From DAHUXN01 sp963729815 (GTDB taxonomy: Bacteria > Acidobacteriota > Terriglobia > Acidiferrales > UBA7541), in NCBI GenBank assembly GCA_963729815.1, contig CAVSPU010000004.1, forward strand, positions 186,001 to 250,000: a DNA stretch of 64,000 nt, given 5' to 3'. Below are positions 30,841-38,884 of this stretch, one piece after another (position 1 is the first letter of the stretch; each line of letters starts with the position of its first letter). A program made the translations under genes and the position numbers. The notes under the pieces were generated by a model. It saw nothing but the letters and a program-made list of their open reading frames with translations, had not been told where the DNA came from and made no database searches.

Positions 30841-32226
30841 ATGGGCGCGACACTGGCAATTAGCAAATCGTCGTTATACTCTCGAACCGTGCCCCGCGCT
30901 TTGCACCGCTCTCCCACTTTCGGCCTCTTCCTCGGCTTGATCATCACTCTCGCCGCCGTGGCCGCCTATTCATGGTATATCGCCGTCCAGATCTCGCGTC
31001 TGCGTGAGCTGCAAACGAATCTTGCCGATCAATACCGCAGGGATTCCCTGCAGCTCTTGCGCATACAGAATGATTTGAACTCTCTCGGCTTGGCGATGCG
31101 CGACATGCTGGCCAACGACGAACCTTATCCTCTCACTGCTTGGTCAGCGCAATTTCAGCGTGTGCATGACGATCTCGACGATGCTCTTCGGCTCGAAGGC
31201 CAATTCGCGTCCGTCCAACGCACGCCGGACCAGAAAAAATATCTCCTGACCTCCTTTGCCCAATTCTGGAACGCGGTCGATCACGCGTTTTCTTTGGCTC
31301 GCGAGGGCAACGACGCAGCCGTCCTCGAGCAAATCCACGTTTCACTGCAAGCCCGCCAAGCATCGCTATCGACAGCCGTCGCTCGCCAGCTCGTCGAGAA
31401 CAACGAGGGAGAAGAGCAGGCTGCGCTGCAAATCGGCGGCATTTATGATCGCGTCCAACGGCGACTTTATTGGTTTCTGGCGGCGATTCTGGCCGCCATT
31501 CTTCTCACCAGCCTCTATTTGATCCGCTCCAATCGCCTGCTGTTTGCCCAGATCGCCGCGCTTTCAAATCAACGCAGCGAGCTTGCTCAAAAATTGATTG
31601 CCACGCAGGAATCCACTTTACGTTACATCTCCCGCGAGCTACATGACGAATTCGGCCAAGTCCTGACCGCTATCGGTTCCCTTCTCAGCCGCTCGGAAAG
31701 ACAAATTCCGGAGAGCTCTTCGCTTCGGTCGGACTTACATGAGGTGCGCGACATAACCGAACACGCGCTCCAGACTGTGCGCACGCTTTCGCAATCGCTG
31801 CATCCGGTCATGCTCGACGAGGCCGGCCTCGAAAGTACGATCGATTGGTATCTTTCGACCGTCGAGAAACAAACAGGCGTGGCCGTAATGTACGAGAAAA
31901 GCGGCACGGCAGTCCCGCTCAGCAGCGCCGCCACTGTGAATATTTACCGAATCTTGCAGGAAGCGTTGAACAACGTCACGCGGCACTCTGGAGCAAGTCA
32001 GGCGTGGGTGCGTTTGAGATACATAGGAAACGCTTTGGAACTCGAAGTCGAAGACAACGGCAGTGGACTTGTCACACAATCAAAAAGCCCCGGCATCGGT
32101 TTGGTTGCGATGCGCGAGCGCGCGGGACTCTTGAATGGCTCTATCGAATTTGTTCAACCTGCGAAGGGTGGAACGCTGGTGCGGCTGCGCGTGCCTGCAG
32201 AGGCGGCTGATCCAAATGCCCAATAA
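30841..32226 (+). CDS. Sensor histidine kinase, NarL-type partner (HisKA_3)
   Basis: This 461-residue protein has two membrane helices (about 27-50 and 210-228) around a roughly 160-residue extracytoplasmic sensor region that is mostly helical and has no recognised domain. A HisKA_3 dimerisation helix with the phospho-acceptor H268 (RYISRELHDEFGQVLTAIG) follows, then an HATPase_c domain (EALNNVTRHS, DNGSGL, GIGLVAMRERAGLL). The downstream response regulator overlaps it by 11 bp, so the two are a translationally coupled pair. They sit inside the cytochrome/CRTAC1 cluster and probably regulate it or respond to its activity. A GTG at 30889 is an alternative start that still keeps the first membrane helix. 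Confidence 0.92.
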   Translation: MGATLAISKSSLYSRTVPRALHRSPTFGLFLGLIITLAAVAAYSWYIAVQISRLRELQTNLADQYRRDSLQLLRIQNDLNSLGLAMRDMLANDEPYPLTAWSAQFQRVHDDLDDALRLEGQFASVQRTPDQKKYLLTSFAQFWNAVDHAFSLAREGNDAAVLEQIHVSLQARQASLSTAVARQLVENNEGEEQAALQIGGIYDRVQRRLYWFLAAILAAILLTSLYLIRSNRLLFAQIAALSNQRSELAQKLIATQESTLRYISRELHDEFGQVLTAIGSLLSRSERQIPESSSLRSDLHEVRDITEHALQTVRTLSQSLHPVMLDEAGLESTIDWYLSTVEKQTGVAVMYEKSGTAVPLSSAATVNIYRILQEALNNVTRHSGASQAWVRLRYIGNALELEVEDNGSGLVTQSKSPGIGLVAMRERAGLLNGSIEFVQPAKGGTLVRLRVPAEAADPNAQ

Positions 32227-32845
32227 AATTTCAGTGTTGCTTGTCGATGATCATGCCCTCGTGCGCCGCGGCTTCCGTCGCATACTCGAAGACGAGGCGG
32301 ATATTATCGTCAGTGGCGAAGCCAGTTCCGGTGAAGATGCAATTCGGCTCGCTCACGAACTCAAACCTCAAGTAATCGTCATGGACTGCGCGCTCCCGGG
32401 GATGAGCGGCTTGGATGCGACACGACGCATCTTGGAGATGTTGCCTCAAACTCTGGTCCTCATGCTGAGCATGCACTCGGAGAACACGCTGGTTCGCCAG
32501 GCGCTCGAGGCCGGAGCCCGTGGTTACATCCTCAAGAGTGCTTTGGATCTGGAATTGGTCGCGGCTATCCGGCGAATCATGGAAGGAGAAATCGTTTTGG
32601 CCCCGAAGCTGGTCGTCACCGCCGCCTTGAAGGGCAAGCACAACGCGGCGCTTACTCCACGCGAGTTCGAAGTCTTGGGATTGATCGCCAATGGCAAGTC
32701 GAATAAGGAGATTGCCTCTCAGCTCAATCTCAGCGTCAATACTGTAGCCGTCCATCGCGCCAACATCATGGACACCTTGGGAATCCACAAAACTGCGGAG
32801 TTGGTCGTGTATGCGATCCGCAACGGCTTGGTGAATATTTCATGA
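32216..32845 (+). CDS. NarL/FixJ-family response regulator
   Basis: Starting at 32216 (MPNKISVLLVDDHALVRRG), the 209-residue product has a receiver domain with acidic pair DD (11-12), phospho-acceptor D57 (VIVMDCALPG) and the conserved Lys in YILKSA. A LuxR-type helix-turn-helix follows at about 140-205 (LTPREFEVLGLIANGKSNKEIASQLNLSVNTVAVHR). It overlaps the kinase gene upstream by 11 bp and the CRTAC1 gene downstream by 4 bp (ATGA). No binding site can be assigned from this window. Confidence 0.95.
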   Translation: MPNKISVLLVDDHALVRRGFRRILEDEADIIVSGEASSGEDAIRLAHELKPQVIVMDCALPGMSGLDATRRILEMLPQTLVLMLSMHSENTLVRQALEAGARGYILKSALDLELVAAIRRIMEGEIVLAPKLVVTAALKGKHNAALTPREFEVLGLIANGKSNKEIASQLNLSVNTVAVHRANIMDTLGIHKTAELVVYAIRNGLVNIS

Positions 32846-34548
32846 ATCGCCGGGCATTTCTTCTCGGTTTGGCTGGCTTGGTGTCCGTTTCTGATTTGCG
32901 TCTCCCGCGACTCTCATCCAATCGCGCGGCAGAAGCTTCTAATCCTGGTTTTCGCTTGGTCGATGTCACTTCGCCAGCAGGGATTCAGTTTCGCCACTAC
33001 ACCGGCGCGTATGGAGGAAAACTTCTCCCCGAGACGATGGGTTCTGGGTGCGCTTTCATTGATTACGATGCAGACGGCTGGCCCGATATCCTCTTGATTA
33101 ATGGGATGGACTGGCCGGGCCACCGGCGCCAGCGTTCAACCATGAAGCTTTATCGAAATAATCGCAACGGGACCTTCACCGACGTCACGCGCCGCGCAGG
33201 CCTCGACACGGAACTCTATGGCATGGGCGTCGCCGTCGGCGACTACAACAACGACGGCTTTCCCGACATTTTTGTCACCTGCGTCGGGCAAAATCGCCTG
33301 TTTAAGAACACCGGTCATGGAGCTTTTGTGGACGTCACGCATGCGAGTGGCTTGGCCAGTCGGGAGAGTTTCAGTACTTCGGCGCTTTGGTTCGACTTCG
33401 ATCGCGACGGCCTGCTCGACCTCTTTGTGTGCAACTATGTGAAGTGGTCCGTTGCGGAAGACGTACTCTGCAGTCTCGACGGAGTTCACAAGTCCTATTG
33501 CACACCGGAAGCCTATCGCGGCGAGACCTGTTGGCTATTTCACAATCGTGGAAACGGAACGTTCGAGGACGTTACAGCTTCGAGCGGCATTTTCGACACG
33601 AGCTCGAAATCGCTCGGCGTCGCCATGCTTGACTACGATCGCAATGGCTGGATAAGCCTGCTTGTGACCAATGACACTCAACCCAACAAGTTGTACCGGA
33701 ATCTTCGAAATGGCACATTTAAGGACGTTGGCGTCGAAGCCGGCGTGGCGTTCAGCAACGAAGGCAAAGCCCGAGCTGGAATGGGAGTGGATGTCGCCGA
33801 TTTCGAAGGTTCAGGCGTCCCGGGTATTGCTATCACGAACTTCGACGACGAGATGATCGGACTCTACCGCGCGCTTGGGCACGGCATGTATGAAGACGTC
33901 GCCATTCAGGCCGGTGTTGGCCAGCCCTCGAAGAACACCCTCGGGTTCGGTTGTGTGTTCGCGGACATCGATCTCGACGGCGCCACGGATTTGATCGTCG
34001 CGAACGGTCACATCGATGAAACGGTTCGCAACATTCGCGGCAATGTCGGTTACGCTCAGCCCCCCCAGCTCTTCCTAAACAACGGCCACGGTGCTTTCCG
34101 TGACGCCGCGGCCCAGGTGGGCGAATCCTTCGCGCAGCCGATCGTTGGGCGCGGCCTCTGCTATGGAGATTTCGACCGCGACGGTGATCTCGATCTCCTC
34201 ATAACCACCAATAACAGCTACGCCCGACTGTTTCGGAATGATCAGCTTTCCGGCAACCGGAGCATTCGTTTTCGGTTGATTGGCACGAAATCAAATCGCG
34301 ATGCCATCGGTGCGCGCGTGGAAATCTCGAATGGCGGCGCATCCCAATCACGGATGGTGAAAACGGGGTCGAGCTATCTGTCGCAATCCGAGCTGCCGGT
34401 TACGTTTGGTCTCGGCAAACGCGACCGCATCGAACGCGTCGTAATCGGCTGGCCCAGTGGAAGAACGGAAGAATACAAGGATCTCGCGGCTGGCAAACTT
34501 TACGAGTGTACCGAAGGCAAAGGAGTCGCGGCCTCTCCAGGCTTCTAG
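32842..34548 (+). CDS. CRTAC1 family protein, secreted, co-transcribed with a two-component pair
   Basis: This 568-residue protein overlaps the response regulator by the ATGA junction. Its N-terminus (MNRRAFLLGLAGLVSVSDLRL) is a Tat-like RR leader, unlike the Sec-type leader of its close paralogue at 25599. Repeats carry DYDADGWPD, DYNNDGFPD, DFDRDGLLD and DFDRDGDLD loops, and the ASPIC/UnbV domain is at the C-terminus (IRFRLIGTKSNRDAIGARVEI ... VVIGWPSGRTEEY). Translational coupling of a secreted propeller protein to a response regulator is unusual. Only 4 bp separate its stop codon from that of the convergent nucleotide-sugar gene. Confidence 0.9.
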   Translation: MNRRAFLLGLAGLVSVSDLRLPRLSSNRAAEASNPGFRLVDVTSPAGIQFRHYTGAYGGKLLPETMGSGCAFIDYDADGWPDILLINGMDWPGHRRQRSTMKLYRNNRNGTFTDVTRRAGLDTELYGMGVAVGDYNNDGFPDIFVTCVGQNRLFKNTGHGAFVDVTHASGLASRESFSTSALWFDFDRDGLLDLFVCNYVKWSVAEDVLCSLDGVHKSYCTPEAYRGETCWLFHNRGNGTFEDVTASSGIFDTSSKSLGVAMLDYDRNGWISLLVTNDTQPNKLYRNLRNGTFKDVGVEAGVAFSNEGKARAGMGVDVADFEGSGVPGIAITNFDDEMIGLYRALGHGMYEDVAIQAGVGQPSKNTLGFGCVFADIDLDGATDLIVANGHIDETVRNIRGNVGYAQPPQLFLNNGHGAFRDAAAQVGESFAQPIVGRGLCYGDFDRDGDLDLLITTNNSYARLFRNDQLSGNRSIRFRLIGTKSNRDAIGARVEISNGGASQSRMVKTGSSYLSQSELPVTFGLGKRDRIERVVIGWPSGRTEEYKDLAAGKLYECTEGKGVAASPGF

Positions 34549-34552
34549 CTTC

Positions 34553-36874
34553 TCAGCCCGCCGCAGGGCGAGCAGACCGTTCCTGCATGAATTTGCTTAA
34601 GGTTTCACACACTTCGCCGATTTGCTCTTCCGTGATTTGATTGTAGAAAGGCAGTGCGAGACATCGCGCCGCAACGTGCTCGGTGATCGAAAGGTCACAC
34701 TTTCGGAATTCTGCCGACTTGTACGCAGGCTGCAAATGGATCGGCGCAAAATATCTTCCGCAACCGATTCCACGTTTCGTCATTTCCTTCACGATCCAGT
34801 CGCGATCGTTCTGCGTGAATCGGTCGCTTAGCCGTACGACATAAACAAACCAGCTGATCCGCCGTCCCGGTGGACCAGAGATTAGTTTTAGATCGGGATT
34901 GCCGGCTAATTTTTTTTCGTAACTTTTCGCAATGGATTCCCGCCGGGGCAGAATAGCATCAATGCGCTTGAGCTGTTCAATTCCCAGCGCGCAGTTCATT
35001 TCGGACAGGCGATAGCTGTAGCCCAACTCGCTATGCTGATACCAGTCGTCGCAGTCCCTTCGACCCTGGTTGCGAAGCGCTCGCGCCGTTGCGGCCAATT
35101 CAGAATCCTTCGTGACCATCACTCCACCTTCGCCCGTCGTGATTTGCTTGTTGGGATAAAAAGCAAAGACGCCTGTGTCTCCGAGGCCGCCAACTCTCTG
35201 CCCGATGTATTCCGCTCCGAATGACTCGCACGCGTCCTCGATCACTCGCAAGCGATGGCGTCGCGCAATTCCGAGAATTTCACACATAGCCGCAGGACAT
35301 CCGAATGTATGCACCACTAGGATCGCGCGCGTTCTCGGAGTGATCGCCGCTTCGATCTTCCGCGGATCGAGAGTCAACGTTTCCGCGTCGATCTCGACGA
35401 ATACAGGAACTGCTCGTTCATAACGGATGACGTTTGCAGCCGCCACGAATGCAAACGAGGGGACGATCACTTCGTCGCCGGCACCGAGGCCGAGCGCGCG
35501 GATGCAAATGTGCAATCCGCTCGTGCCTGAATTTGTGGCGATGGCGAATGGCGTGCCAACATATTCCGCAACCTTGCGCTCGAACTCTTCCAGCCTCGGC
35601 CCAAGACTCAGGCGTGATGTCCTGAGCACTTCGCTCACGGCATCAATCTCCCCTTGGCTGATATCCGGGGCGGACAGTGGAATTCTTATTTCGCGGGCAT
35701 CAGTGCGCGTCCGGAAATGACTGTCAGGAAGCGTCGAATGTTTCATCAGGAGGTTCTCGCCAAGCACGACGCTGGTCAGCACACCCACGATTCGTTCCGA
35801 AGCGCGGCCGTCTCCATACGGATTCGTCATTCCTTCGAGCGATCTGCGAAATTCGGAGCTACTCGCTACCCTCACTTTTTCCAGAATTGAACTCTTCTCA
35901 GCAGAAGCATCGAGAATGTTTCGGGCGCGTTCTCGCCCATGCTGGCGCAGGCCGACATTAACAGTCGGCAAGGCGAGCGACGGAGTCTCCATAATCCCGC
36001 TGCTGGAATTGCCCACCATCACATCCACTGTTTTCAGTAGACTCCAATACGTAATGCTGTCCAAATTCACGAACACGCTGCCGTTTCTACCCGTGGACAA
36101 AAACTGCTTCGTGCGCTCAATCAGGTTTCGGCTTCCCGCGTCGGCGTTCGGATAGCAGAACAGAATTTGCTGCGGCAGCTCCGCGAGCGCGGCAAACAGC
36201 GCATCCGCTTCTCTTACCGTGTCCTGCGCGATCGTCACCGGATGAAATGCGACGAGGACTGTCGGTCGCTTTAGATCGACGCCAAGCCGGGATTCGATTT
36301 CTTCGCGGCCAAGAAGGCGCTGCCGCCGCAGGTGGTCGATCGAGGGAGCGCCGGCCCGGTGCACACGCCATTCTTCTTCTCCCAGCGCAATAACTCGCCG
36401 GCGCGCTAATTCCGTTGAAGTGAAGTGCACATGCGCCATTTTCGTCAGCGCATTTCGGACAGCGTCATCAATCGCGCCTTCACTGATTTCGCCGCCCTCG
36501 ATGTGCGCGATTGGAATTCGCAATGCCAACGCCACCGACGCCGGCGCCAACATCTCGTATCGATCGGCGATGAGCAGCAGCAAGTCGGGCCGCATCTGCC
36601 CCAAAGTGTCCGCGAGGCTCAGCGTCGCCACTCCGATTGTCTTCGCCATGCCAACGTCGGAATCGGAACTGAGCAGGCACTCGATCCGGGCCGCGATTTC
36701 GAAGCCGTCCCTTTCGATCTCCTCAATCGTTTTCCCAAACTCGGGCGAAAGATGGGGCCCCAGCGCAAGTATTTTCAGATCGACTGCGGGATGCTGCGAT
36801 AGCTCGCGCAAAGGCCAATATAGATGTCCATAGTCCGCCCGCGACGTTGTAACAACCGCGATCTTTCTCTTCAT
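34553..36874 (-). CDS. Fusion of hydrolysing UDP-GlcNAc 2-epimerase (NeuC/LegG-like) and DegT aminotransferase (LegC-like)
   Basis: The ATG at 36874 gives 773 residues. Residues 1 to about 375 match the hydrolysing 2-epimerase family (KIAVVTTSRADYGHLYWPLREL, HIEGGEISEGAIDD, VGNSSSGIMETPSL). From about 395 a full DegT/DnrJ/EryC1 PLP-dependent sugar aminotransferase follows (SAPDISQGEIDAVSEVLR, FAFYPNKQITTGEGG with K576 as the expected Schiff-base Lys). In legionaminic-type nonulosonate routes these two activities are normally separate proteins acting after a 4,6-dehydratase, and such a dehydratase gene overlaps this one by 4 bp upstream. Sialic or legionaminic synthase and CMP-transferase genes are not in the window, so the end product is uncertain. 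Confidence 0.85.
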   Translation of the reverse strand: MKRKIAVVTTSRADYGHLYWPLRELSQHPAVDLKILALGPHLSPEFGKTIEEIERDGFEIAARIECLLSSDSDVGMAKTIGVATLSLADTLGQMRPDLLLLIADRYEMLAPASVALALRIPIAHIEGGEISEGAIDDAVRNALTKMAHVHFTSTELARRRVIALGEEEWRVHRAGAPSIDHLRRQRLLGREEIESRLGVDLKRPTVLVAFHPVTIAQDTVREADALFAALAELPQQILFCYPNADAGSRNLIERTKQFLSTGRNGSVFVNLDSITYWSLLKTVDVMVGNSSSGIMETPSLALPTVNVGLRQHGRERARNILDASAEKSSILEKVRVASSSEFRRSLEGMTNPYGDGRASERIVGVLTSVVLGENLLMKHSTLPDSHFRTRTDAREIRIPLSAPDISQGEIDAVSEVLRTSRLSLGPRLEEFERKVAEYVGTPFAIATNSGTSGLHICIRALGLGAGDEVIVPSFAFVAAANVIRYERAVPVFVEIDAETLTLDPRKIEAAITPRTRAILVVHTFGCPAAMCEILGIARRHRLRVIEDACESFGAEYIGQRVGGLGDTGVFAFYPNKQITTGEGGVMVTKDSELAATARALRNQGRRDCDDWYQHSELGYSYRLSEMNCALGIEQLKRIDAILPRRESIAKSYEKKLAGNPDLKLISGPPGRRISWFVYVVRLSDRFTQNDRDWIVKEMTKRGIGCGRYFAPIHLQPAYKSAEFRKCDLSITEHVAARCLALPFYNQITEEQIGEVCETLSKFMQERSARPAAG

Positions 36875-38097
36875 GAATGATTCCCCGCCACGTGGCACGC
36901 GGTGCCATATATATTCAGCGATTTCAGCAATTCCTCGCTGGGCCGATATTCCGGGACAATGCGGCAGATGTTTTCCATCAGCGCGGGAGCATCGCGCCTC
37001 TCAAGATTCTTCAGCAAATCCGTCGCAAACTCGTCCACCTCCTGTGCCGACAATTTCGGCGTCGTAACGCGATAGAGGTGGCCACACATTTTGCCTTTTC
37101 TTCGTTCGGCCGACGCGACGAGCTTTTCTCCCATCTTGTCCCCGGGCCGCAGCCCTGTGAACGCAATCGCGATTCCCTCTTGTGGCTTGAATCCAGCCTC
37201 GCGAATCAGGTACTCCGCGAGTTCCACAATCCGAATCGCCTTTCCCATATCAGGCACAAAGATACTCCCGCCTTCCGCGCACGACGCTACCGTCATCACA
37301 AATTCCACTGCTTCGTCGACCGTCAGGAAATATCGGCGAGCTTCCGGGTGGGTCACCGTCACTGGCCCACCCTGCGCGATCTGTTCGACGAACCGCGGGA
37401 CCACGCTGCCAACCGTACCGAGCACGTTGCCGAACCGAATCGAGTTCATTCTTGTTCTTTCGTTGTTCAGGCCCACCAGTATCAGTTCCGCGATGCGCTT
37501 TGAAGCGCCCAGCACGCTCCGAGGATCGGCGGCTTTGTCGGTTGAAATCGAGAGAAGTTGCGCGACTCCATAGCGAGCTGCTGCTTTCGCAAGAACGTAT
37601 GTGCCGATGGCATTGTTCCGAATAGCGGCCAGCGGATTCAATTCCAAAAGAGGCACTTGCTTGAACGCAGCCGCATGGTAAATCACCTCCACGCGATGCT
37701 GATCAAACACGTCCTCCAGGGCAGCGGCATCGCAAATGTCCGCAAGCACTCCGACAATTGGCGTCTCGCCCGTCCACATGGTCAAGGTCGTGCAAATTTG
37801 GTGAAGGTTTTGCTCGGAAATATCCAGGAGAACCAGCCGCTGCGGTCCCGCTTCGAAAATTGTACGAGCCACCTGCGAGCCGATTGAACCGCCGGCGCCG
37901 GTCAATAAAATGGTCTTGCCGGCGATCATCGATTTCCAGGCGGACGAGTCTGTTTTGATCGCGGGTCGCCGAAGGAAGTCCTGCCAATCCTCATTCGTCG
38001 TGCTGGACGAAACCGAGGCATAGGTATGCCTTGGTGGGGTCGTGTTCGTTGATTGCTCGCTAGCGCTTGCGGCTCGATCTGTCACATGTCTCGCCAA
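36871..38097 (-). CDS. Nucleotide-sugar 4,6-dehydratase (CapD/PglF-like, soluble form)
   Basis: This 408-residue SDR-family enzyme has the NAD-binding motif TGAGGSIGSQ at about residues 66-75 and the conserved ISTDKAADPRSVLGASKRIAEL active-site region. TGAGGSIGS is the form seen in the CapD/WbpM/PglF branch, which makes UDP-4-keto-6-deoxy sugars from UDP-GlcNAc. The four-helix membrane domain of WbpM and PglF is absent, so this is the short soluble form. It precedes and overlaps the epimerase-aminotransferase fusion, matching the expected order dehydratase, aminotransferase, hydrolysing epimerase. The first 50 residues are low-complexity Ser/Thr-rich, so a later start is possible. Confidence 0.85.
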   Translation of the reverse strand: MARHVTDRAASASEQSTNTTPPRHTYASVSSSTTNEDWQDFLRRPAIKTDSSAWKSMIAGKTILLTGAGGSIGSQVARTIFEAGPQRLVLLDISEQNLHQICTTLTMWTGETPIVGVLADICDAAALEDVFDQHRVEVIYHAAAFKQVPLLELNPLAAIRNNAIGTYVLAKAAARYGVAQLLSISTDKAADPRSVLGASKRIAELILVGLNNERTRMNSIRFGNVLGTVGSVVPRFVEQIAQGGPVTVTHPEARRYFLTVDEAVEFVMTVASCAEGGSIFVPDMGKAIRIVELAEYLIREAGFKPQEGIAIAFTGLRPGDKMGEKLVASAERRKGKMCGHLYRVTTPKLSAQEVDEFATDLLKNLERRDAPALMENICRIVPEYRPSEELLKSLNIYGTACHVAGNHS

Positions 38098-38257
38098 CTC
38101 GAACGCCTATATTACAGGCCGGCGAACAATCTTGCGAGACCCGCATTACTTTCACTTTGATTGTTGTCTTACAGGTTCGGTTAAACGCGCGCCACAATTG
38201 GAACGGAGACGCAGAGTGGACAAAACATTAGGGGGCCACGCCGCGCAATTTCATCGC

Positions 38258-38806
38258 TCACTGAGCGCCACTCGGCAACGGCAACGAGGATTGGCCAAAC
38301 GCATATTTCCACCCTGATGGCGTACGCACATAGGTGTCACTAAACCAAAGTTTGTGATCGAATGACTTCCCGTTGTCCGTACCTTTTTCCCACAGTTTAG
38401 CCGTGACGACAGCTGTGTCGCTCCACACGCGAACTGTTTGGACATCTTCATCATTGTGCTCATAGATTGTGTCTCCGTTCGCATCGTTGAGCATATCCGC
38501 CTTGGTGTATGTCTTACCGGAACCAGTCACCAAAACGAAATCATCCGCCAGAATGCGAGCCATCGTGGCGGCATCATTCACCTTTACTGCTGCTTGGTAT
38601 TCCGTGTCCAACGCAGAGACTGCTTTTCGATCATCGGCTGCGGATGCGCCCGCGCCGTGCGCTGCCGTTGCCAAAATTATGCCAAACGTCAATGCTGTCG
38701 CAAGAAGCAAGTACAATGACAGACAGAAAAAACGAATGTGGCCCGTCATTTTCGCATCGGCGCTCCGCGCGAGTGCGTTTGCCGGTATTGAAAGTGTTCT
38801 TTTCAT
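38258..38806 (-). CDS. Secreted SnoaL/DUF4440-like (NTF2-fold) protein
   Basis: The start at 38806 (MKRTLSIPAN) has GAGGAG at proper spacing; the ATG two codons upstream is too close to it. The 182-residue product has a hydrophobic export segment (FFCLSLYLLLATALTFGIIL) and an NTF2-like domain typical of DUF4440 (ALDTEYQAAVKVNDAATMARILADDFVLVTGSGKTYTKADML). It ends in a WKYAFGQSS strand. Members of this fold bind or convert small molecules, but this group has no fixed role. It appears to be a single-gene unit between the nucleotide-sugar operon and the Ada-AlkA gene. Confidence 0.82.
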   Translation of the reverse strand: MKRTLSIPANALARSADAKMTGHIRFFCLSLYLLLATALTFGIILATAAHGAGASAADDRKAVSALDTEYQAAVKVNDAATMARILADDFVLVTGSGKTYTKADMLNDANGDTIYEHNDEDVQTVRVWSDTAVVTAKLWEKGTDNGKSFDHKLWFSDTYVRTPSGWKYAFGQSSLPLPSGAQ

Positions 38807-38884
38807 GTCCATCTCCTCGTTTGGCTCGAATGTGGGATTGAAAAGGGTTCTCGTGCCGTTTCGACCGCGAACTCATCGCCGCAA

